From NCBI GenBank assembly GCA_033964015.1, contig CM066913.1:3536169-3600168 (forward strand): 64,000 bases of DNA, read 5' to 3'. The notes beneath the pieces were generated by a model. That model was not told the DNA's origin, searched no databases, and saw only the letters and a list, made by a program, of their open reading frames with translations. Within the stretch, counting starts at the first letter, position 1; every line of letters begins with the position of its first letter. The DNA comes from Scolanthus callimorphus (taxonomy: Eukaryota > Cnidaria > Anthozoa > Actiniaria > Edwardsiidae). Both the position numbers and the translations under genes were made by a program. Below are positions 24,134 to 38,000 of the stretch, in pieces.

Positions 24134-25622
24134 GTCCAAATCTTTGTTAAATCTAGCGCAAAAGTAGAGTGGATAAACTTTGAAGAGGAACGATCAGGGC
24201 AGAGAAAGTGAGCTGCATTCTCATTGGCTAGTTGTTCCCGGGCGCTCATTGGCTGATTGCTGCGGGATCTCGCGGGATGCGGTTTCTAAAAATAGATTGA
24301 TAACCAATTCAATGTGACACGTTACCATATTTAGTATCACGCCCCATCAAGAGTGGTCTTGCCCGCTATTATTTTTACTTCCTCAAGATGGCGGCTAGCT
24401 ACAATCGTAGTATTTATGATTCACATGATGAACACATGATGAAGTTGGCCTGCCAATGGTAACATATGGTAAGCTCTTGTGTTATGAATAGGTAGTTGAC
24501 AGTGTTGATGGTTCGCACCACCAAGAATCTCATGCAATGAATATGTTTTTCCTTTTTCTCAATAACTTGCCTGCGCGTGACGATGGCTTCGTGTCACGCT
24601 ATATCGCTGTATGCTAATGACTGGTCAGCGACCAGCAACACTAAGCTTGTACACTGCTGCTATAAGGTCAGAAGAAAGAATCGACGAGCGACGTCTCCAA
24701 TTTCGACTCCCTGTCCATCTCTTGATCTCCCTTCTGGGCCTTCTACGAACCAAAACGAGAGTGTGTCTTCAAGACAACGTTTGAATTCCAGCTGATTACC
24801 TCTTGGGTAGGTAGTTCGGCAGATCGACGATGTTATGTTTACACGTGTCACTTTATTCTCCCTTATAGGGCTTATACTAGTTATGTTCCTTTCCCTTTCC
24901 GACCAGATGCACTTGACACTTTCAAAGATGACTTCCATGGAGTTCATCTGTGCTATTTCACTGTTTAGCTTCAAGTTTGCCAAGGTCGTAAAGCGCCTAC
25001 CTCTGTCAATGCACCTGCGAACGTTCCAAACTTCCGGCTCTATCCAGGTTTATGGTGCGATTCTTCAGTGTTTATGAATTTGATCAAAAGCTTTGGAATA
25101 TTGAAAGCCAACAACAGCTTACAGTGTTAGTGTTAGAAGTTTAACTTTCATTTAAATGTAAAATCTCTCTCTATCTGGGATCGCGTCAATTCTGGGAATC
25201 GAGCTCGGATCGATTACAAACGCCAGAGGAAAGCATGTTTTTTTTTTTTACTGTGACACAGCTAACGTGATATCTCCGACACAATCTAGAGTTCTTAGTC
25301 TGTCTGAGTATCTGGCCTTTCCGAATTTATTCGGTTATTTCAGCTTCTACGACTTGTAGGATGTCACTCCTCCGACCATTCCCCTTTCTCTTCCACCAAC
25401 CAAAACCAGTTGGTCTGGTTCTTGTGAAACTCGATTTCTGATTGGACGATGACCAAACGTAGAACGTAAACAGGATTTTACAAACTTGTTTAGCGCGGTT
25501 TGGAAAACACAAGCAGAGTGTTTTCGGCGAAACGAAACGAGCGAAGGCTTTATTTATGGCGCAGATTTTTTCAAGTTGATTAGATTTGCTGTTTTAAATT
25601 TTTAATAGCACTTCGTCAAACA

Positions 25623-26059
25623 ATGCTGTCTGCTTGTCGCTTCCTTCAACAGAGTGGCAAAAGAGCTTTTCATACAGCATCTTACAACATGGCCCAGTTG
25701 AAAATAGCCATCATAGGACAGTCGCAGTTTGGACTCGAAGTTTATCGAAGCTTGCGAACAAAAGGGCATGAAATAGTTGGAGTTTTTACGATTCCTGATG
25801 TCAAAGGGAAGCCTGATGTATTGGCTACAGGAGCTGAAGAAGACGGGGTAAAAGTATTCAAGTTTCCGCGCTGGAGGGTAAAAGGGGAACCGATTGAAGG
25901 CGTCGTGAATCAGTACAAAGAATGCGGAGCCGAGTTGAACGTTATGCCGTTTTGTTCTCAGTTTATTCCGATGAATGTTATTGATTTTCCCAAGCATGGT
26001 TCCATTATTTACCACCCCTCCTTGCTTCCAAGGCACCGTGGAGCTTCAGCTATCAACTG
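25623..26059 (+). CDS. ALDH1L2: ALDH1L exon 1: presequence and start of hydrolase domain
   Basis: ATG at 25623 has A at -3. A second in-frame ATG at 25689 (Met23, context ACAACATGG) begins exactly where cytosolic ALDH1L1 proteins begin ([10 protein letters not shown]). One gene could therefore supply both a mitochondrial and a cytosolic form through leaky scanning or a second promoter (inference). The donor is AACTG/GTGAGT, phase 2. Confidence 0.93.
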
Positions 26060-29000
26060 GTGAGTTTGTAAACATTAGAACCTTGCACGAGCTTGGAAAC
26101 AGAGCAGCGCTTGTAATCCACGTGCGTGCAACGGGTTGCCTCTTGGCAAAATAATGTACGCATCCAAAAGCCCATTCAAAACAAGGTTAAACACATCTAG
26201 TAACTCATCTGTTTTAATAGAGAATCTTCTCGTCGATAACTAATACTATACTTCACGCTTGTATTAGTATTACTATGATGAACCACTTCTCGGGTATGAG
26301 CTCCTGTGAAGCCACGTATGCTATACAACTTGCACTCAATGCAGTATCAAATGCCCAGTTACTATATTATTACCGCCTAGAAAATGTCTGAAAGCAGAAA
26401 ATTGCTGAAAACATTACCATGTGATATTCTTGATGAGTTTTGGATTTCATTTCATGTATGGTCCTGAAGACTGGGTACATAAGTTCTTATGTAAAATTTT
26501 GTCTGTAAATAAAAACACCACAGCAAAAACAAACAAAAAAACATTGTTTTATTTGAGGAAGAATAAGGAAAATAGACATTGATATGAAAAATAACTTGTG
26601 CTATTTTAAGAAGTTGTTCCATACACAATTCTCAGCTGACAGGTGTAAGTAATAGAATAGAAATCAAAAAACTGTTACACATTAAGAGTTTTTTACTTGA
26701 AATCCAAGGAAATAAAACTAAAGTGTTCTTATAGTGTCAGTTGAGCGTGGAATGCCTATAGTTTGGTCAAAACGTTTTAACATTTCGTTTTGATAGTTAA
26801 GTATGAAATGGCATGTTCATATTGTTGTTGTCAAGGAATGTCGCGACAAAGTCTCAAAGTCACAAGCTTTTCCTTGACGAGATTACAAACATTGTACTAG
26901 GGATCATTGACCATTCAGCCATGCATTTGCCACTTTCTTATTGTTTTTTGCACAACTGTTTTTCATTTATTAGGAATGTTAATGGATATGTTAATGTTAG
27001 TGTTTTTTTTACACTATTGTTTCCGTTTATTTAGGACTTTGATGGAGGGAGATAAAACAGGAGGTTTCACCGTGTTTTGGGCTGATGATGGTTTGGATAC
27101 AGGACCTATCCTCTTACAGAAAAGTGTTGATATTGACCCCAACGAGACTGTAGACAGCTTGTACAACAGATTCCTATATCCTGATGGTATAAAGGGAATG
27201 GTAAGGGGTGACTTCCGCAAAATTTAATTATGTACAGAGCAGGTTTCAGATGAGTGCCAAAAAGTACCAATGTGATAGCAGTTTTACCTGGCTCGTGATT
27301 GGCTGACAGACGTTTTTACATCGATAGTGAAATTAAATTTTCCCAAGTCATGAAATCAAGGCTGTGACGTCACATCCAGAACCGGAGTACGATAACCCCT
27401 TACTTAACTCTTGTCTTGGGAGCTTTCTCTGCTGTCTGTGTTTGTTAGATCATACTCAGATCAGAAAAGATGCTAGAAATGTTTTCCTCGCTTGATGAAG
27501 TCACCATCTTTAGCCTTCATGAGTTCTGGATGTGACGTCACAAAAGGGTCAGGACTGTTTGTTTGCATTTTGAGCTGGTCTTCCTTTTTTTGCCTTTTCT
27601 CAATGAAAAAAACAATTTTACAACAAAATTTTCTTTACATTTCATTTATACCACTTTCAACTATATGTTACCATTTTTAGTCAAAATGTCGGTCAAACCC
27701 TGTCAGTAGCTCTTTAAAACAGTCTAATGTTCAGCTGCTTTGGGTATCCTTGTTCATTTGTGCCTACAATCTTTGATAAGCTCTGGTGTTTTTACAAGGT
27801 TGAAGCTGTGGAACTAATAGCTGATGGCAAAGCACCACGTATCCCTCAGCCAGAAGAGGGGGCAAGTTATGACAAGATCTGGAAAAAGAAAGAAGTTGCA
27901 AAGGTACTGTACTAGCCTGCACTTTCTCCCAAATTGAAAAGAACGACATGCAAACGGCTGCATAGGAGGCTATAGAGGTACATGAGTTGAGTAAAATGTG
28001 AGTTCTACGGTATGTACTACAAATTGGGGTCGATACGTAAGCTTGATTCTCTTCTTTGCAGACACTTGCATTTGTTTCTTCCATTGAATTATTCTTACTT
28101 AGAGATTATATTCTTACTTAGATATGACTGTTTGTGAGTAATTGCAATCATTCCTATTGATTTTATTCGGAATTGGTGTAATCACTTTACGATTGGTTTC
28201 ACTGCTGTCATATGAAATCCACTATTAATTGTACAAAGTTCCTAGTCATTAACTACCACCATCCAATTACTGCAGATAAACTGGAATCAATCTGCTGAAA
28301 CTTTACATGACTTCATTAGAGGAAATGACAAGTTACCTGGAGCTTGGTCGCTGATTAATGGAGAGGTGATGTATGCCATTTGCTCTTAAGAAAAAAATTC
28401 ATGTAGAAGTGTAAATGGGTGGTTAAACATAGACAGAGCTTACTCAGTGCTGTCAGAACAAGCCAGAGGTCCACCTGCTACTTGACGCTATTTCATGTTT
28501 ATTTCTGCAAGCTACTTTTCATGGGATCCCAGTCAAAAGCATAATAGTCCAGTCAATCTACGAGATTTTGTAGGTCCGGTTGGAACTAATTGCAATAGAA
28601 TTTTTCTCAACGGCATATGAACCAGTTTAGTGAGCTAGTTAACAGAAAAAAAGTCCTCAAAAATCCCTTTAGCGGAACATGCCGAAAACGAGGAATCAAA
28701 ATTCGGCCGAAAACCACAGGGTACCCGCGTCAAAATAAATTCCATTATTTAAAAGAACGCTACAGTTAATGGTATATTTTTGCATTTCAAGTACCGTAAT
28801 TATTTACAGGCAATTTCTAATATGTTCTCTATATGTTTTGACATTTAAAACGATTTGAAAAATCGATACTGTACTCCGGCCCGTGTGCTGTGTGGGCCAG
28901 CAACCGAAACCCTCCTCCTTGCGGATTTTAAGAGACATATACCATTTTGAAGCTCATTTCAAATGAGTTTGTTTACATAACAACTGGCGGGTGCGACCGT

Positions 29001-32000
29001 GAGGCGGCATTGTTTATTTCATGTCTAAAACCACAGGGTACCCAGTTAATGTTTTTCCAAAATTCACGCGGAAATTGTGATGCGACACAACAAAGCCAAA
29101 TTGTCAAGTCTATCACTCGTATTAAGCAAATGAATACGATAAATAGTCTTATTTTTCGCCTATTTTCAACTTTTTAGACATCGTGGCTTTCACTTTGAAA
29201 AGTGTAAGCCTCCAGATTAGACACTTCTATCCCTGTATTTTTCTTTATACCACAACGCGCGCGTTTCTCGAATTCTGATTGGCTTTCAGCCATGGTACAT
29301 ATAAGCAATAAAGAGCGGATTTCAGTGGTTTATGTGATAAACGCACGAGGGATGCTGCAAAAACAAGAGAAATGTCTGAAACTCACAAGCCGTAGGCGAG
29401 TGAATTTCAAACTTTTCAAGTGTTTTTGCAGCACCTCAAGTGCGTTTATCACATTATAAACCGCAGAAATCCGCTTTTTATTGCTTTTATAAAATAGCAT
29501 TGCATCTGCTGTGCGTTGATAATGTGAGGATGGACAGTTCGCAACCAATCAGAGCGCGCGTATTATCTTAGCTATTTTATAAAAAAAAGTTTATATTATA
29601 GCTACGATTTAATGCGTGCTCTGATTGGTCCAAATCTATGTTCTCGTACACCGATAAAGCAATGGGTCTCCCCCACTATATCATAAAAGCATTAGAGAGC
29701 ACAGCTTTTAGACTTTATCGGCAAATAGAGCACTTGTGATGTTGGGAGAGAAACTCGAAAAGTTTCTAAATCACGAGCCACGCTCTCGTGTCTCTTCCAA
29801 CATCACGTGAAAGTTGTGCTCTAATGCTCTAATGCTTAAAATACCACGGAACGCGCCATTATCAGTGCGCGCGCTAAAAGAACCAATGAAAACACCTTTT
29901 TGCTGCTCGCGCGTGCTGTTTTTGTTTGTATTTTTTCGTTTTTGTTGTGGTATAAAACCCGCTGACACACAACAATATCTGCTCGTGACTTCCAGTCACC
30001 CTGCGGACTGCAAGTCGAGTATCCCCTACCCCTTAGCACTCCGTCTACTAAGAATCAGTTCCGAGAAGACGTGTCGAAGGTGATAAGGAGAGCTTATACC
30101 ACCCACCTTACAGTGAGAGGCTACAAACAAGACAAACAAACAAGCGCTGCAATCCAGAGCAGACACTCTGATGACCCGCCAACGAGGAACGAAGAGCAAC
30201 AGAGTAGTTGTAGTGCTTACATATCCCCTCGGCTACAAAACGCAACCAAAAACATTAAACAAGCGTTCCCCATCATTTGTGTCTCAGAACGATTGAAGAA
30301 AATAATATCAGAACCCCCTATGGTGGCTTTCAGACGCCAACCTAACCAGCTGTCCTCTACATGAACAATTTAGAACCCACAAGTGCACTATCAACCATTA
30401 CAGAAGTTATGCTGAGACATCAGCAGTGGCGGCCCATTTCAATCCCACCAACGCAGGACATATCCTAGAAGATCTGGTGATAAAATGCACCAAGAAAGTT
30501 TCGAAGGCGGAAGATCTGTTGTCAGTTGAGGGTTACTTGATATAGAAGCTCAAGACAATGGCCCCTGATGGCCTCAACCTGCGGAAGAACTTTATGGCCT
30601 CAACCTGCGGAAGAACTTTAATTATATTATAATTACACGCGCGCGTTCATCTTCCATATCTTGCGCACTTCATAGTTTATACGCGTGACATGTAACTTGG
30701 TTTTGTAACCGTCATGATGAAGGACAGAATTAAATGTCTGAAACGTTTGGTTTAATCTTGCTTCTGCTTGGTGAAATACTTTGTCTAATTATCAGTTGTT
30801 TTCATAAATCAAACGTTGCGGATTCGGATTGAGGCGAAACTTGTGCAGATCCGTGCGATTCCGTGCGCTACATTCTGCAGAAAAGTAGCTACGAAAATTA
30901 TAAGTGTGCAGCCGGAAATTCTTCCCCTGCTCCTGCAGCAGCGTCATACCACAGTTGACAACCCGGCACACGACTCTCCTTGCTTGAAATGGTAAGGTGT
31001 AAGTGCAAGAGTGACTGCAGTACCCATAGATGCACATGTAAAAGAACGGACTGCTGTAACCCAGCCTGCACTGAGTGCAAAACAGGGATTCGCCCCCTTC
31101 CTGATCTAGACCTTGAAATGCAAGATGATGATCTTTATCTGCAAATATAACTCTAGTTTCTGATAAACAAGGTTTTATCTGCTAGCTGTACCATTTGTTG
31201 TAGTTCACATTTCATACACTCACTCAATTCGATTCAAATCCTGCAAAACGCAGTAAAACGATATTGCATTGTCACTGTGTTTTTGACATTTGGCCAGAAG
31301 GGATTTTTGAGTACTTGCAGTATTTTATTAGCGTTCTTTATTTTCCTTCGTCATATACTACCACCAGCTAAAACTATTTGTTTGTTTGTTTCTTTTTTAG
31401 TTGTCGCATGAGCACAAACAAAATAGTTTATTTCTAGACTTCGGTCACCAGTAGTTTTCGGACTCAATCAAAATTACTCGATTTTGGGTCTACATTGCAT
31501 GGCCCAATCGCGACTCTTCTGAAAATGAGTTCGGTTAACGAAAAAACTTTTTTAATCATCAAAACAGATAAGAATTATTAGACATTGCTTGCAAATAATA
31601 ATGGATCTCTAAATACAAAAGATACCAAGAATTTGAGCGGTTATTTCAAAAAATTAATTTTTTGACGCGGGTACCCTGTGGTTTTCGGCCAAATATTAAG
31701 TTCCTCGTTTTCGGCATGTTCCGCTAAAGGGATTTTTGAGGACTTTTTTTCTGTTAACTAGCTCACTAAACTAGTTCATATGCCGTTGAGATAAATTCTA
31801 TTGCAATTAGTTCCAACTGGAACTACAATATCACTGGACTATAATTGAGCCACTGAATTTTGGCAAACTGGGCCGGCTAGCTTTTTTTGAATAACCACCT
31901 TCTTAAAAACATTCTGACAAGCGATATAAGTGATATAAGTTGGGCATATGACCCTCATTTATACCAGTATCAGGCACAATTGTAAGTTCTGCCCATCCCC

Positions 32001-35000
32001 ACCTGTATATTCATGTTAAAGTTTCTCTCACTTGCTGTGGGCACCTGATGATGATAAAATCAAATCAAATCTGCACAATATTCATGCAGAGCACTTAGGT
32101 CTCAAGTACACCATGAGCCATCATATTAAACTACAAAGATGATTCCCTTTAATCTTTATCTCCAATCTCCAGTCCAGTTTATCTCGTTCTGAAAAGGCTG
32201 TTCAAAACTCATTTTGAACTTTTTTTCGATTACTAGACATCTGTTTTTTATATCTTTGTTTTTACAACAGCAAGTAACACTCTATGGTTCTAGTCTCGGA
32301 CCAAAGGGTAAAACTCCCCAGGGATCGGAAGTGGAGATTGAAGGGCTTGACAGACCAGCTATTGTTCACAAGGGAGGCATGACCTTAATTGGCTCTGATG
32401 ATCAGCTGGTAAGAATGTTCATCTTCAACTTACAGTGTAATCTCCTACTCTGAAGTCCCGATAATATTATAGAGAGCAAAATAATAGTACAGTGGAAAAA
32501 ATCCAAGTAAACCATTAATAGTATAGAGTGGAATAACAGTATTTAGTATAAACCAACTAATGGTCTATTACAATCCTGCATTCTGATTGGCTGAGCTACT
32601 AATGGTCTATTAGTGATAGACCGTGCCTGGCAAAACCACCACCTTTCTTTGCAAGAAAACTTGATTTTTTCAACATAAAATAATGGCATTCATTGCCAAA
32701 CCGACCAACTAGTTGGTTTTAAAACAATTAGACCTCTCGTCCTCATGTGCTATGATATCAATAGACCATTCGGCCTTCGGCCTCATGGTCTATTCATGAT
32801 AGCACATTCGGCCTTGAGGTCTAATTGTTAAATAGAGTGGCTAGTTCCCAGTTCTCTGCTCCACTTTTCAATTGAAAACAAGATTGAAGCAGTTGATGGC
32901 TACAGTCCTCACGTTCACGGGCAATGGAACACAGCTGTTTTGTTAGAAAATTGCAAAAAATATCACCACTAAAACTGCAGATTTGAACACCAAAAACCAA
33001 TAAGATGGTGAGTTCTGCAAAAATTTCTATTGTTAATAAGCGTACAGCATAAAGCATATGTCATTGTCTGTAATAATGGAATCTCCTTTGTTGTACAGGT
33101 GACAGTAAAGAGTTTGCAGCTTGCTGATGGCAAGATGATTGCTGCATCAAAATTTGGCCAGGCAGAGGAGGAGGGTGAAGCATTGGACCTTACAGATGAG
33201 GAGAAGATCATAGAAACTAAACTGAAGGTGACTATGATGTACTAAAAACAGTTCAAACCATGAGGCTTATTTACTTTCTCTATTTATGTCAAAGTGTACA
33301 AACAAAATATATATTTTATTCACCATCAACAGGGAGGGGGGCTATCAAGAGGGAGGAGGGAGTGATCTTTAGCTATTTTGACCAAAACATTTCTCTTTTC
33401 TCTCCAGGATATCTGGGTTGGAATCCTATCTAACCCAGATATTGATGACAGCACTGATTTTTTCAAAGCTGGAGCTGGGTCCATGGATGTTGCTAGGTAT
33501 GAGCAGGCATGCTCCTCTAATTTAGGTATAAGCTACTGACAGGGCTTGAAAATTGTGTGGTATTTACAGTAAAAAGGTAGTGTCACAATTTTAGGTATAA
33601 TTTAGGTAGCTTACTGGTACATGTAATGTAGTCAGATGGAACTGGATTGAAAAATGGCAATTATAGAGTGACTGATTTCTTACCAGACTGAACAGTTTTA
33701 AAACTTTGGAATTTGATAGCAAAAGCTATTAAATCTTATGTAGAATACCTAGATAATGCAGGTTTCTGTTCCTTTTTCTTCTTATTAATTAATAATAGTA
33801 TAATGTTAAAGGATTCTAAGTTGTTTATGTAGATCTCTGGTCTGTAGATGTGCTAGTAATTTATCTAGCATAATTTAATTCTACTGATGCTTTGTCCAGG
33901 CTAATTGAGGAAGTCAAACAGAAGTGTGGTGTCATCCTAGAAGCAGAAGAGGTTTACCTTAATACCAGGTAAAATCTGGAATGTGTGATTCTAAACAATA
34001 TCATATCCCCACCATGGTGTTAAAATAAACATTTTTATTATTATGGTTGGAATTTATCAAAGGACACCCCAACCACTCTTGAATTTCAAAATTATAGCCC
34101 TGTAAGTTAGGCTATCAATGTCATCCAGAATTTCCAATTACCTAGCTGGTGAAAGGTGTAACGTTTTTATCTGGAAGAATAATATTGCCTAGTAGTGTTT
34201 TGCCATGATCACACATAATGGCAGTCAACTATTTCAGCCAACATCAATCTTGATAAAGTGAAGTCATTGATGTCTAATGTTCAACTTTTCACTTATTCCA
34301 TATGATCTGACATGTCATTATGTATAATACATGGAGCTCAAGAGTATCCCTTTTTCCATTGAATGTTAGGTATGGTGCATTTGTACGGCAAGTAGTTCTT
34401 ACATCCAGAGGAGAGGGAAAGGAGGCATTCTCTTGCAGCACTGTAAGTTTGATAACATAAAACACATGGTTCTACAGGGCATTCTGAAGGACCTTTTTAT
34501 GCATCAAACAAATTATATTCTCTATATTCTCTCCAAAGATCTGAGGAGAGCTCTTCCCCAAGTGCTGAGTACAGTTCTACTTTGTTGGCAGTGGCTGGCT
34601 TGTTTTTAGAGGCTTGCTCAAGTATAATCTATGCAGGAATTTCAGTATAATCTATCCAGGAATTTCAGAAAGGGGGCGGCCGGATATAGTGAAAATAAAG
34701 GGACCAAAATTTGTAAATTTCCATCCTGAAAATAGAGTAAATGTATGGGAAAATCTCCCGAAAAGGGGGCCAGTGCTGTTGGTAAATTAGGCCCTTAGCT
34801 TCTTGGTTTGGAATCAGAGCCAATAACTACTGCTATTTTCTTACTTTTAGATTGACATAGAAGTAAATAACATGACCATCCACATGCCACATCAGTTGTT
34901 TATCAATGGAGAATTTGCAGATGCACATCATGGGAAGACATTCAATGCCATCAACCCCACAGATGGAACTGTAAGTATTATACAAATATTACTAGTTGTA

Positions 35001-38000
35001 GCTCTCGCTAAAAGTGCCAACGAGCAATAGAACAGTGAGTTATGTTTTGCCCTTTTGAATAATATCAGTTCCTCTGACTCACTGCTGCGCTCTGATTTCA
35101 TTTGGCCGACTATAGGTCACTTTAGAGACAAATATCTACCTCTAGATTTTATGTAAAGATGCATTTCCATGAGCATATGAACAAGCTAAATCAACTGTCA
35201 TAGCAATGATTGTGTAATAATAACAGTGTGAGAAATATACACAAACATAGCATCGCGGAGTTGGCTACACGGGCGCACTTCAGAAGTGGACAGGGGTCAA
35301 ATAGTAGATTTCTCTTCTGATACTGATAGTGCTATAAGCATTTGGTTACCACTTGAAATCCTGGCACGTTGATTGGCTAGTGGTTACACCACTCTGAACT
35401 CGAGAATTTTTCTCCTCGCACGGCTCTATAATGCTGCCGCCTCGCAGCCTCGCCTCTTGGCTCGGCTGCTCGTTGGCAATAAATAAAAGCTCAATTAATA
35501 AATAGCATCATGCCAAAAAGCTCAAAATATTTTTGCTAGTAAGTAGTATGGCAAATATGGAGCTATGTTAATTAGTGCAATAACTTTGGGAATCAACAAC
35601 TCAATAAACTGCACAGCTTCTAATGTGGGCACATGCCAACCGAAAAGGGACCATATTCTTGGTGTCACCTTCGAACAGAAAGTGAAAAATGCCCCTGTAC
35701 CCCTGCAGAAGGCTCAAGCCTTACGGCCTTTATATGGCGCCCCAAACCAAGCCACCTACGTACAAAACTTAGCATGCTACTTCAAAACTTATTAAAACCC
35801 AGCTGCATATACCGGAAGTCTATATCTTACTATGAATTGCCATAATTATGAATATGTGTATGACCTTTATGATCTTTATGGCTTTCATTAGGTTCTTGCT
35901 CAAGTTTCTTTGGCACAGCATGAAGATGTGATCTTGCTGTGGAAGCTGCAAAGGTTTGTGATTAGGCAACTTTTGAATGGACCATTCCATTTATTCCTAC
36001 AGTATCCACAGTGTTCAAAATAGAAGCTGGCTGCTGGGGATAACCTCCTTTGCCTCCGACTTTGCCTACCATTGGTTTTAAAAAAGTGAAAATTGTTTGC
36101 TAAAAATGCCCAAAATCAATTGCAAATTGCGTGACAATTTTGCAGACAGTGCAGAATTGCTTGATGATGTGTATACCCATTACCACATTTGTCAAATGCC
36201 CTGGAATATTATCTGCTTATCTGCTTTGGTACCAGTGCCCCACAAGGCTGGCAAATTATTTTGAACCCTGATCCAGTATGCATAATGCTTATATACACAG
36301 CATCAGACAGTACCATGCAATGTAGTGACAGACAGCAATGTCAGTGGTGTAACTTTTTCACTGTCATACAAAATCTAGGTAGTAAGTTGCCTTTTGTTGT
36401 TAAGATCTAACAGACCTTCTAATTGCCGTTTGTCTTTGTTGCTGTTCTTGTAGGAGGCATTTTATAATGGGCCCTGGGGTTCCATGAATGCAAGGGACAG
36501 GGCTACCTTGATGAATAAGTAAGTATATGATTGTACCTGGTTTAACTTATCCATTATTTCCATAATTCAGAGGCCATAATTTATAAGTTCATTCATTCAT
36601 TAAGCAATGCAAAATGGCCATTTTGCCATACCTTACCTTACCTATCCTCTGTGTGCACAGTTGTGCATACAGCCTTTTCTTCCATTGTGTCCTGTCGCAT
36701 GCTAGCCTCCTCCCAGGATTTCCATCCCACTTCTGCTCTCTCTTTTTGGCCATTTTGAGGTGACGAATTGTGCTTATTCATCAGGCTAGCAGATTTAATG
36801 GAAGAGCACAAAGAAGAGCTTGCAACCATCGAATCACTGGATTCTGGTGCCGTCTACACTCTGGCATTAAAGACCCATGTAGGCATGTCTATTGACACTG
36901 TTAGATATTTTGCTGGCTGGTGTGACAAGATACAGGTACAGTACCAGCAAAATCATTCAGTAATTTAAAATTTGAATTGAACTGTAAATGACCAGATTAC
37001 ACTTTGTGAGTTTTCGTTCGATAAAATAAGCTGTGATCATGCTGAATTTCGGATTGCGCTAGCATTCTCCATGTTGCCATACCTCTGTACAGCCACGAAT
37101 TATCCAGTATGATGTGTATTTATTGCAATCTTTAGTAATTATGTTTCTGAATCCACAGGGATTGACGATTCCAGTGAACAATGCCAAACCAAATAGGAAT
37201 CTCTGCTATACCAAGAGGGAACCTATTGGGTAAAGATTGATGTTATTTGTAGTATTTTTAGTTAACAGTCCAAGGTAATGATTAGGTGACTACTATTTGA
37301 TGGTATTTGTAAGAATTTCAGCTTGAATTAAGATTTTAGTTGCTATCAATTTCTTTTTGCATTTCACATTCTAGTGTGTATGGATTTTTTGTATTACTTC
37401 TAGATGAATGTTGCAGGGTTGGGAACTGCATTTCCTCATCCTGCTGATAAATTAATATCATGGAATCTTTCCAAATTATTTTTTTTGGAATGTTAATCTC
37501 GTAAGCTGCTTAATCACAGATAATTTCAATTGATAACTTGTAAAATGGATCAATCCAAATAACACAAGTAATGATTTACTAAGTGAATACAAAGATAACG
37601 CTACGGTTGTTTTAGTGATTCCATATTTTTTTATTCTTATCTTAGCCCCGATGCTACGGTATTGTCAGACCCTACTGTAGTGTATAGTACTACTTTTAGT
37701 AGCAAGTAACTAGGGCTTGATGGTTGCTGTCCTTCGCCATAAAAAAAGGACACAACAGTTCTGGTTGTCTTCCTTCACCATTCAAGGTCCCCTTGATAAA
37801 AAAGGAAGCTCTTTGTAAAGAGCTAGTGGTCAGATGCAAGGTAGAGTATATAGATCGCTCTTGTCATATTGTGAAGTGTGACTAATGTGAGGGTGATTTT
37901 GGTGAAGGTAAATGCTGGGATAGTGCTAGACTGGAAACAAGCGCTTCAGTGTTGTGAATCCGGCTTGAAACAACAAGAAATTAAAGAATTACTGCTACTG

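Larger units (their letters stand above)
21709..24348. mobile_element. 2.6 kb inverted-repeat element hosting nested insertions
   Basis: The left end GATGGGGCGTGA is mirrored by TCACGCCCCATC at the right. Imperfect pairing extends about 80 bases inward through GAATTG, AATCTATTTTTAGA and ATCCCGCG. No transposase frame was found. The interior holds spaced CCCCCTTGGA repeats (22437-22710) and the nested elements at 23123 and 23497. The target duplication is not clear. Confidence 0.6.
21383..25622. other. Intergenic region upstream of ALDH1L
   Basis: Most of 21709-24348 is a nested transposon block. 24349-25622 is the probable promoter side of ALDH1L. It has no clear TATA box. AAGATGGCGGC occurs at 24385-24395, opening a 24-codon frame of uncertain meaning. 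Open frames at 24577-24983 on both strands have protein-like composition but no recognised domain. Confidence 0.5.
28541..31850. mobile_element. 3.3 kb composite element with about 195-bp inverted ends (intron 4)
   Basis: The segment 28543-28738 is repeated in reverse at about 31655-31846; shared words include GGAACTAATTGCAATAGAAT, CTCAACGGCATATGAAC and AAAACCACAGGGTACCC. Between them lie a hairpin MITE (29305-29484), another inverted element (about 29600-29880), a Penelope-like relic (29960-30760) and a short Cys-rich frame (30989-31150). No complete transposase was found. The boundaries are good to about 10 bases. Confidence 0.7.

Noticed and set aside
25602..26036. Minus-strand frame of 144 codons
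   Set aside because: It is the antisense shadow of ALDH1L exon 1.
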